Source: an uncultured Haliea sp. (GTDB lineage Bacteria; Pseudomonadota; Gammaproteobacteria; Pseudomonadales; Halieaceae). From it: a stretch of DNA of 64,000 bases. Location: contig CAMYIZ010000048.1 in the NCBI GenBank assembly GCA_947258585.1, forward strand, positions 48,692 to 112,691, written 5' to 3'. Position numbers and translations under genes: made by a program. Positions 57,420 to 64,000 of the stretch are shown one piece after another (position 1 is the first letter of the stretch; the number at the start of each line of letters is the position of its first letter). The notes under the pieces were generated by a model that worked only from the letters and a program-made list of their open reading frames with translations, was not told the origin of the DNA and did no database searches.

Positions 57420-59150
57420 ATGGGACATTCCGGGACCTTCGTGGATCTGCATACTGTCATGGTACTTTCCGCCAACAAGACCGATCATCTGGTCCTGTCG
57501 GATTGCCTCAATCGCGCCGCGCCGCCGCGTTTTCGGCTGCTCAGCAACGACGGCCTGGAGCGCCCGCTGGAGACGCTGCTGGACCCGGACGTCGATGTCA
57601 TGTTCATGTCCGCGGGCCCCGAAACCGACTACCTGCTGCGCCTGGCGCAGAAAAACGCCCCCTCGCTCCCGGTCATTCTGCTGCTGGACGAGGCGCCGAC
57701 CAGCGCAGCGGCGGCACAGTTGCGCGAGAGCGGCGCCCAGGACTACCTGGTCAGGGGGCAACTGCAGGATGCCCTGGTCCACCGAATCCTCGACTACAGC
57801 ATCGAGCTGAAGCAGGTACGCACAGCCATCCGCGAGCTCTCCAACCGGGATATCCTGACCGGCGCGCTTAACCGGGTAGCCTTTCGCGCTCACCTGGAGC
57901 GGGCCATGCAACGCTCCCGCCGCTACAGTTTCAAGACCGCCCTGCTCTACATCAACATCGACCAGTTCACCAGCATCAACGATCATTTTGGCGAGATCAA
58001 CGGTGACCTGTTGATCCGCAACCTGTGCCGACGCATGGTCAGCAAGCTGCGCAGCAGCGACAGCATTGCGCGGCTGGGTGGTGACGAATTCGCCGTGGTA
58101 CTGGAAGATGTCAGCTCTGCGGCCGACATGGCGCGGATTGCGGAGAAAATGCTGCAAGCCATCGCCGCTCCGCTCGACCTCGATGGACAGCATGCACAGG
58201 TCGATGCCAGTATCGGCGGCGCGCTGTATCCCGATGACGCCGGCGATTTCGGCGAACTGGTCGAGCATGCGCGCAGCGCGATGCAACAGGCCAAATCCAT
58301 TGTCGGCTGCAAATTCATCCCCTTCAGCGACCGCTTGCAGTTCGACATGGCCGGCATCAATACCCTGGCCGCCGAGTTGCGTGCGGCGGCGCGCAGAAAC
58401 CAGTTTGAGCTGCATTACCAGCCCCGCATCGCCCTGGAGACCGGACAGCTCGCGGGCCTGGAAGCCCTGCTTCGCTGGAATCACCCGGATCGCGGACTTA
58501 TCTGTCCAGGAGAATTCATCGCCGAATGCGAAGACATGGGGCTAATGAAAAGTATCGGCCACCAGATCATCCAGCATGCCTGCCACGCCTTGAACTGGCT
58601 CGCCGATCAACGCCTCGGTGATATCGTTGTCGCCGTCAATATCTCGTTCTCGCAAATCCAGGACGACCGATTCGTGACTGCGGTGAAGGACACCCTGACC
58701 CGTACCGGCGCCAACCCCGGACGGCTGGAATTCGAGCTGACCGAGTCCACCATTCTGAAAAATCCCGGTGCCATCAAAGCCCGCATGGATGAGCTGAGGC
58801 TGCTGGGCATCCGCTTCTCCCTGGACGACTTCGGTACCGGCTTTTCCCAGCTCACGCACCTCACCGAACTGCCAATCACGGCATTGAAGGTGGATGCGGC
58901 GTTCGTGCGCGACCTGCCTCACAATCCGCAGCAGGCAGCCGTATGCAGCCTGATCATCGAGATGGCCAGACGTCTCAATATCGAGGTCGTGGCAGAGGGC
59001 GCCGAAAACTACGAACAGATCGAGTTCCTGCGCAACCAGCAGTGTCAACAGGTACAGGGCTTTTACTACAGCCCCGCAATTCCACTCCAGCAGCTGCCCC
59101 GGTTTGTCCAGGAGCAGCGCTTCAAGGCCCGGGAGCGGATCCTATCCTGA
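57420..59150 (+). CDS. GGDEF-EAL c-di-GMP enzyme with degenerate receiver domain
   Basis: The 576-residue cytoplasmic protein has an N-terminal receiver-like domain (about residues 11-125) without the phosphoacceptor Asp (MFMSAGPE at that place) and with Arg for the conserved Lys. The GGDEF domain has intact GGDEF (220-224) and an inhibitory RxxD site (RSSD, 211-214). The EAL domain keeps EAL (348-350), NIS, ELTEST, DDFGTG, the Lys of LKVDAAF, AEGAE and QGFYY. Both synthesis and hydrolysis of c-di-GMP look possible. It is followed by a second such gene after 115 bases. Confidence 0.92.
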   Translation: MGHSGTFVDLHTVMVLSANKTDHLVLSDCLNRAAPPRFRLLSNDGLERPLETLLDPDVDVMFMSAGPETDYLLRLAQKNAPSLPVILLLDEAPTSAAAAQLRESGAQDYLVRGQLQDALVHRILDYSIELKQVRTAIRELSNRDILTGALNRVAFRAHLERAMQRSRRYSFKTALLYINIDQFTSINDHFGEINGDLLIRNLCRRMVSKLRSSDSIARLGGDEFAVVLEDVSSAADMARIAEKMLQAIAAPLDLDGQHAQVDASIGGALYPDDAGDFGELVEHARSAMQQAKSIVGCKFIPFSDRLQFDMAGINTLAAELRAAARRNQFELHYQPRIALETGQLAGLEALLRWNHPDRGLICPGEFIAECEDMGLMKSIGHQIIQHACHALNWLADQRLGDIVVAVNISFSQIQDDRFVTAVKDTLTRTGANPGRLEFELTESTILKNPGAIKARMDELRLLGIRFSLDDFGTGFSQLTHLTELPITALKVDAAFVRDLPHNPQQAAVCSLIIEMARRLNIEVVAEGAENYEQIEFLRNQQCQQVQGFYYSPAIPLQQLPRFVQEQRFKARERILS

Positions 59151-59265
59151 ACGCCCACAACGCTCCGGCCCGGCGAGATTGCGGCGCCACCGCAGGTACT
59201 AGGCGACCGCTGCCGGTGGTGGTAGCCTGTGCTGATAACTTTTCGCTCCTGCGCATGGCCCCCTG

Positions 59266-61059
59266 ATGTCCGATAAAGCTTCCCCCACGACGCGCGCCAA
59301 AATTCTGGTCAGTGACGACGACCAGATCGTGCGCATGCTGACGCGGCAGTGTCTGGAAGCAGAGAACATGATCGTCATCGAGGCCAGCAACGGCCACGAA
59401 GCGCTGGAGCTGTTTGTGCGCGAGCGTCCCGACCTGGTATTTCTGGACGTGGAAATGCCGGGCATGTCGGGGCTGGAGGTATGCCAAAGGATCCGCGAGC
59501 TTCCGCAGGGCGAGTCCATTCCCATCATGATCGTCACCGGCTCGGATGATCGCGAGTCTATTGATCAGGGCTTCGACGCCGGGGCCACCCAGTACAAGAC
59601 CAAGCCCGTTAACTGGTCACTGCTGGGCAGGGATGTGCAGTACATGCTCAGGGCGAGCCAGGCCTTCAACTCTCTCAAGCGCCAGGAAGACCGCCTGCGC
59701 TACCTTGCCTACTATGACCCGTTGACCAACCTGCCCAACCGGCGCAGTTTCAACGAGCAACTGGTGCGCATCCTGAAGCGGAGCCAGCGCCGCAATTCCT
59801 TTGCCGCACTCATGTTCATCGATCTCGACCATTTCAAGCGCATTAACGACTCCATTGGCCATGGCCGCGGCGACCGCCTGCTGGTAGAGATCGCGAAGCG
59901 CCTGACCCTGGAGCTGCGCGAGGACGATGCGATCAACTTCCTGGGGGATGAAGTTGACGCGGAGGATGGCAGCACGGAGATTGCCCGCCTCGGCGGCGAC
60001 GAGTTCACCGTAGTCCTCTCCGACGTGCCGGATACCGCGCATGTGGAGAGTATTGCCCGCCGCATCCTCGAAAGCCTGTCCGCTCCCATCGCTCTGCAGT
60101 CACACAATCCGGTGGTCACCCCCAGCATCGGGATAGCCATCTATCCCATGGATGGCGAGGACCCCGACAGCCTAATCCGCAATGCCGATACCGCCATGTA
60201 CGTGGCCAAGGCCGAGGGTCGCGCCTGTTTCCGTTTTTACAACGAGGAAATGAACGCGAAGGCGGTCGAGCAGCTGAAAATGGAAGAGGAGCTGCGCCAC
60301 GGCATGCAGAACGGGGAACTGGAGTTGCGCTACCAGCCCCAGATTGAAGTGGCCACCGGCAATGTGGTCAGCCTCGAGGCGCTGGTACGCTGGAAGCACC
60401 CGGTGCGCGGCATGGTGTCTCCCGCAGAGTTCATCCCCGTGGCAGAGCGCACCGGCCAGATCATCGAGCTCGGCGAGTGGGTGATGTCCCAGGTCGCCAG
60501 GGACTGTTTGTACTGGGATACCCTGGGGCTGCCGCAATTCCGGGTCAGCATCAATATATCCCCACTGCAGTTCAACCAGTCCGGATTATCACAATTTGTG
60601 CGGGGGTTCATCGAGAAGTCCCGCATGCTGCCTCACCGCCTGGAGCTGGAGCTGACCGAAGGCGCCATCATGACGGACGCCGAGGCGAATATCGTCAAGC
60701 TGCGGGAATTGAAAGCCATAGGCCTCGACCTTGCAGTGGACGACTTCGGCACTGGATACTCATCGCTCAGTTACCTGAAGCGGTTCCCGATCGACACCCT
60801 CAAGATCGACCAGAGCTTTGTCGCCGACCTGGACAGCCCGGACGGCGCGGCAATCATCGACGCCATTCTCGCCCTGTCCAAAACCCTGAACCTGCGGGTG
60901 ATCGCGGAAGGTATCGAGACTATCGAGCAGATGCGCTACCTGGTGGATATGAAATGCGACCTGCTCCAGGGTTTCTATCTTTCCATCCCTGTCTACCCGG
61001 AAGAGGTTCCCAATCTGCTGCAGCAGAACTTTGCCGAGCAGCTAGCCTCGGGGACCTGA
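59266..61059 (+). CDS. Response regulator with GGDEF and EAL domains
   Basis: The 597-residue protein has a complete receiver domain (VSDDDQ, phosphoacceptor D61 in FLDVEMPG, T91, and the Lys of KTKP), then GGDEF (243-247, RLGGDEF) and EAL (371-373) domains, the latter with NIS, ELTEG, DDFGTG, KIDQSF, EGIET and QGFYL intact. Between the usual RxxD inhibitory site (REDD, 218-221) and GGDEF there are about 16 extra residues rich in Asp and Glu. No cognate histidine kinase is nearby. The S8 protease gene begins one base after its stop. Confidence 0.93.
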   Translation: MSDKASPTTRAKILVSDDDQIVRMLTRQCLEAENMIVIEASNGHEALELFVRERPDLVFLDVEMPGMSGLEVCQRIRELPQGESIPIMIVTGSDDRESIDQGFDAGATQYKTKPVNWSLLGRDVQYMLRASQAFNSLKRQEDRLRYLAYYDPLTNLPNRRSFNEQLVRILKRSQRRNSFAALMFIDLDHFKRINDSIGHGRGDRLLVEIAKRLTLELREDDAINFLGDEVDAEDGSTEIARLGGDEFTVVLSDVPDTAHVESIARRILESLSAPIALQSHNPVVTPSIGIAIYPMDGEDPDSLIRNADTAMYVAKAEGRACFRFYNEEMNAKAVEQLKMEEELRHGMQNGELELRYQPQIEVATGNVVSLEALVRWKHPVRGMVSPAEFIPVAERTGQIIELGEWVMSQVARDCLYWDTLGLPQFRVSINISPLQFNQSGLSQFVRGFIEKSRMLPHRLELELTEGAIMTDAEANIVKLRELKAIGLDLAVDDFGTGYSSLSYLKRFPIDTLKIDQSFVADLDSPDGAAIIDAILALSKTLNLRVIAEGIETIEQMRYLVDMKCDLLQGFYLSIPVYPEEVPNLLQQNFAEQLASGT

Positions 61060-61060
61060 A

Positions 61061-63094
61061 TTGCGCGTCCGACCACTATCCCTGCTGCGCTTGCCGCTGC
61101 TCCTGGGTGCCATGCTGGGTACCGACAGCGCATTGGCCGGCGCGACGGCGGAACCTCATTCCCTCCGCGTCATGCTCCAGGGCGATTCGGCGGCCGCACT
61201 CAGGCAGCTGGTGGAAGGGGCTGGGGGCAGTGTCACCCATGACCTGCCCATCATCGAGGCGGTGGGAGCCCTGGTCAGTCCCTCCCAGCTGGAAAGCATC
61301 CGCAGCTCCCCGCTGATCCGGCGCCTCATCGACGACCTTTCCATGGACATGTCGGAACCGCTGCCACCGCCTGACGAGGCGTCCTGTAGCGTGGGCGGCG
61401 CCCTGGAGGCAACGCTCCGAAGTGATGGCATCGACTGGCCACTGTACAACCAGATTGCGACGCCCGCGAGTCTGACGCGCCTGGAAATAAGCTGGCCCGG
61501 TGCCCTGGGCAGCCTGAAATCGCTGCGTCTCAACACCAGGGATCTGCGCCGCGAGCCAGAGGCAATAGCCGATGGGGCTCGTCGGAGCCTGGCGCTGGAC
61601 TTCGCGCCCGGCGAGGGACCCACTCTCAAGGAAGTCACCCACCTGCAGGTCGGATTCACCCACAGCCTGGCAGGAGAGGACGGCAGACTGGCCTGGGCAC
61701 AGAGGGACTTTGCCATAAAGCTGGAGTTTGGAGACGACTGCAGCAACGAACTCATTCCCGGCTACGCTGACTACGCCGGCGACACCTACTATCCCACCGT
61801 CTCGGGCGCCTCCCAGCTCCACCGACACGGTATTACGGGCCGCGGGGTGACCGTGGCCGTGCTCGACTCCGGCCTCTGGGAACATCGCGCCCTGGCGCTG
61901 GATACCCGTGGCCAGCCCAGAATAGTCGGGCGCTATGACGCCATACGAAATATCGTCGGCCAACCCGTCCCCGATGCCAGCGGCCACGGCACACACATGA
62001 GCAGTGTTATCGCACACAGTGAGGAAGTGCTCACAAACGGATCCCCTTCGGGCACCTGGAAAGGTATCGCTCCGGACGCAAGCCTGGTCGCGGTAAAGGC
62101 GTTCGATGAAGATGGCCAGGGCGAATTTCTGGACATCGTCAGGGGCATCCAGTGGGTAGTTGAACAGCGCGAGGAACTCGACATTCGGGTACTGAACCTG
62201 TCGTTTGCCGCCAGGCCCCGCTGGCCATACTTCCTCGACCCGATCAACCAGGCCCTGATGAAAGCCTGGGCAGCCGGTATCACCATCGTGGCCGCGGCCG
62301 GCAATGAGGGGCCGGAACCGATGACCATCGGGTCTCCGGGCAACCTGCCCTACCTGATTACGGTCGGGGCCTACACGGACTCCTGGACCGTCGACGACCG
62401 GGACGATGACTACATACCGGACTTTTCTTCCCGTGGGCCGACACCTACCGGCCATATCAAGCCTGACATCGTGGCCCCCGGAGGTCACATTGCCGGACTG
62501 GTACAGCCTGGCAGCACCCTGACAAGAAAGCACCCGAACTACGTGATCAGTACCGGGGAACTGGTGATGACCGGCACCTCCCAGGCGAGCGCTCTGGTCG
62601 CGGGCATCGCGGCACTATTGCTGCAGCTTGAGCCTGACCTGACCCCGGACGACGTCAAGTGCAAGCTCATGAGCAGCGCCGAACCCGCGATCAACCGCGA
62701 CGGTCGGCTCGCCTACAGCCCCTTTCAGCAGGGCAGCGGGGCAATCAGCGCGGTACGGGCGGTAACCCTGGGGCAGCGCAACTGTGGCAACAGCGAACTC
62801 AATCTTGCCCGGGACATCGCTGGCGAACAATACTTCGAGGGCCCCGCCATCATAGACGAGCAAGGAAACGCCAGCTTGCCAGGGCTTTACCGCATGCTCG
62901 CCACCACACTTCCCGGTGACGGACCCAGCAACGAACTCAAGTGGGGAGTCAAGGACCACATCGAGCGGGAAGAGGCTACCGAACCAGCGCCAGAACTCCC
63001 TTTTTCCTGGCTGGAAATCTATCGTTCCGAGCGCGCCATCATCGAAGCGCTCACCGCGCAACCGGTCCCAGAAGAGGCCGGGAAGCAGCACTAG
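61061..63094 (+). CDS. Secreted S8 (subtilisin-like) serine protease
   Basis: The 677-residue protein starts with TTG at 61061. It has a signal peptide (LLRLPLLLGAMLGTDSALA), an I9-like propeptide (about 35-92), an unassigned beta-rich insert of about 120 residues (110-230) and a catalytic domain with Asp269 (VLDSG), His309 (GHGTH), oxyanion Asn415 (AAGNEG) and Ser507 (TGTSQAS). A C-terminal extension of about 130 residues follows. Secretion may be by the type II system. The repeat protein gene begins 306 bases downstream. Confidence 0.9.
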   Translation: MRVRPLSLLRLPLLLGAMLGTDSALAGATAEPHSLRVMLQGDSAAALRQLVEGAGGSVTHDLPIIEAVGALVSPSQLESIRSSPLIRRLIDDLSMDMSEPLPPPDEASCSVGGALEATLRSDGIDWPLYNQIATPASLTRLEISWPGALGSLKSLRLNTRDLRREPEAIADGARRSLALDFAPGEGPTLKEVTHLQVGFTHSLAGEDGRLAWAQRDFAIKLEFGDDCSNELIPGYADYAGDTYYPTVSGASQLHRHGITGRGVTVAVLDSGLWEHRALALDTRGQPRIVGRYDAIRNIVGQPVPDASGHGTHMSSVIAHSEEVLTNGSPSGTWKGIAPDASLVAVKAFDEDGQGEFLDIVRGIQWVVEQREELDIRVLNLSFAARPRWPYFLDPINQALMKAWAAGITIVAAAGNEGPEPMTIGSPGNLPYLITVGAYTDSWTVDDRDDDYIPDFSSRGPTPTGHIKPDIVAPGGHIAGLVQPGSTLTRKHPNYVISTGELVMTGTSQASALVAGIAALLLQLEPDLTPDDVKCKLMSSAEPAINRDGRLAYSPFQQGSGAISAVRAVTLGQRNCGNSELNLARDIAGEQYFEGPAIIDEQGNASLPGLYRMLATTLPGDGPSNELKWGVKDHIEREEATEPAPELPFSWLEIYRSERAIIEALTAQPVPEEAGKQH

Positions 63095-63400
63095 CACCAC
63101 CACTACCCCATTTGGGTCAACGCCCCTGCCGGGCCGCGCATCAACATTGTTTATTTATATTTTTCAATAACTTAAAAGACCAAACCTCTCGTAGTTCGCC
63201 ACAACTCGCGCCAGCGACACCCAGACCCCGAGTTGGCCTACCCCAAAAAGGGTATGGCACTCCCTTCATGGACTTTCCCTCTCCCCCTATAAAGAAGTCA
63301 AGCGTCAAGGATTGAAGTTGTGACCTGCCTCTCACGGACGAGAAGACTGTAGCAATTGATGGCACGTGGTGGCCGAAAAACGAACGAAGGGGCTTTTACT
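63095..63400 (+). promoter_or_regulatory. AT-richer intergenic region upstream of the repeat-protein gene
   Basis: This 306-base gap is distinctly lower in GC than its surroundings, with an A+T-rich stretch near 63148-63180 (TTTATTTATATTTTTC). It holds an inverted repeat TACCC-N6-GGGTA (63239-63254), a TGGCAC hexamer just after it and TATAAA at 63288-63293. GAAGGGG lies just before the ATG at 63401. No gene was recognised. Confidence 0.5.
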
Positions 63401-64000
63401 ATGAAAAACTACTCAGATCTGTTCAGAAAAGGGGCTGGTACTGTTGCGCTTCTTTTCCTGATGCCGTCAGTTGCAATGTCTGGTTCACTGATTAACGAAC
63501 CACAGCCCAACCCCGCCGCCTCCAGCTCAGTTCACAAGGTGAGCCATACGCTTGCTGGTGCCGTACGATACTCGGCAAATACCAGCTATAAGTGGGGCGC
63601 ACAGCCTCAATCTACGTCACACGCTGAGCCAACATGGGCTAAGAACGAAACCGCACCATCAAGTTACAAGTGGGCCGCGGCAGAGACAGTTCAAGATTCA
63701 GAGAAAGGGTTGAACACGTTTGCCGACCAAACGTCATACACTTGGGGAGTCCAGAGCTTCTCCGAGCAAGCTGGCTACAAGTGGGGCTTCCGCAGCTACG
63801 CGGACCAGGCCGGCTACAAGTGGGGCTTCCGCAGCTACGCGGACCAGGCTGGCTACAAGTGGGGCTTTCGCAGCTATGCAGACCAAGCTGGCTACAAGTG
63901 GGGTTTCCGCAGCTACGCGGACCAGGCTGGCTACAAGTGGGGTTTCCGCAGCTACGCGGACCAGGCTGGCTACAAGTGGGGTTTCCGCAGCTACGCGGAC
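63401..64000 (+). CDS. Exported protein of 13-residue tandem repeats (truncated by window edge)
   Basis: The reading frame is open from ATG 63401 to the edge (200 residues seen). It starts with a signal peptide (MKNYSDLFRKG, then VALLFLMPSVAMS). Degenerate repeats with SYKWG (residue 62), EPTWA (76), SYKWA (88) and SYTWG (112) lead into perfect 13-residue repeats GYKWGFRSYADQA from residue 125, five complete copies and a sixth cut off. The mature protein is rich in Tyr, Trp, Phe, Lys and Arg. The function is unknown: it may be a fibre or matrix protein, or a multi-copy peptide precursor. Two c-di-GMP enzymes and a secreted protease adjoin it. I did not recognise a known family. Confidence 0.85.
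   Translation, partial: MKNYSDLFRKGAGTVALLFLMPSVAMSGSLINEPQPNPAASSSVHKVSHTLAGAVRYSANTSYKWGAQPQSTSHAEPTWAKNETAPSSYKWAAAETVQDSEKGLNTFADQTSYTWGVQSFSEQAGYKWGFRSYADQAGYKWGFRSYADQAGYKWGFRSYADQAGYKWGFRSYADQAGYKWGFRSYADQAGYKWGFRSYAD
63773..64000 (+). repeat. 39-base coding tandem repeat array
   Basis: Units begin at 63773, 63812, 63851, 63890, 63929 and 63968, each 39 bases. All encode GYKWGFRSYADQA. The unit at 63851 differs from its neighbour at 63890 at five positions, all silent; the last three units are identical as far as they can be read. Confidence 0.97.

Noticed and set aside
59151..59265. c-di-GMP riboswitch between the two GGDEF-EAL genes
   Set aside because: No GEMM-type conserved core could be found in the 115 bases.
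63255..63270. Sigma54 promoter before the repeat gene (TGGCAC-N4-TTCA)
   Set aside because: The -12 half is TTCA and not TTGC; only half of the signal is present.
63773..64000. CRISPR-like array
   Set aside because: The 39-base units are directly adjacent with no spacers and keep one reading frame with silent changes, so it is coding.

Overview
The window is high-GC, densely packed gammaproteobacterial chromosome. Gene content (Xps-type type II secretion, FabV, tusA/bepA/nadA neighbourhood, large acyl-CoA catabolic block, glucosylglycerate genes) fits a marine aerobic gammaproteobacterium of the Halieaceae/Cellvibrionales kind; that placement is inference, since no rRNA or other phylogenetic marker lies here. 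No tRNA, rRNA, CRISPR array, prophage or intact insertion sequence was seen.

Layout. 1-8615 (minus) is a type II secretion operon gspE-F-G-H-I-J-K-L-M-C-D, with gspD running off the left edge. 8741-24508 (minus) is a catabolic block: two thiolases, two short-chain dehydrogenases, two alpha/beta acyl-CoA dehydrogenase pairs, an EchA20-like hydratase, IpdC, IpdB, IpdA, two tandem Lrp/AsnC regulators and a FadD3-like CoA ligase. Together these match the steroid C/D-ring (HIP, hexahydroindanedione propanoate) pathway. The only two large gaps in this block hold a family of palindromic repeats. 24619-26250 is an AlkK-like CoA ligase, divergent from a cardiolipin synthase (26418). 27976-32527 (plus) is a DUF4212/sodium-solute symporter/DUF294/exonuclease operon, convergent with DUF2207-LemA. 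amtB (plus) and acs (minus) converge on a shared hairpin; upstream of acs lie an MBL hydrolase and fabV.

40674-45430 (minus) encodes a complete glucosylglycerate cycle: glycerate kinase, phosphatase, GpgS synthase and glucosylglycerate phosphorylase. It is followed upstream by aceE-aceF, a lipoprotein M16 peptidase, a PerM-type membrane protein, a TusA-like protein, a BepA-like M48 protease and nadA. The right end (57420-64000, plus) has two GGDEF-EAL proteins, a secreted S8 serine protease and, cut by the window edge, an exported protein made of 13-residue tandem repeats (motif GYKWGFRSYADQA).

The parts most likely to be new are the 13-residue repeat protein, whose complete copies are identical in protein but differ at synonymous sites, and the palindromic elements with a conserved core and variable, self-complementary arms. 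The steroid cluster controlled by tandem Lrp proteins and the glucosylglycerate cycle are recognisable systems in an interesting combination.
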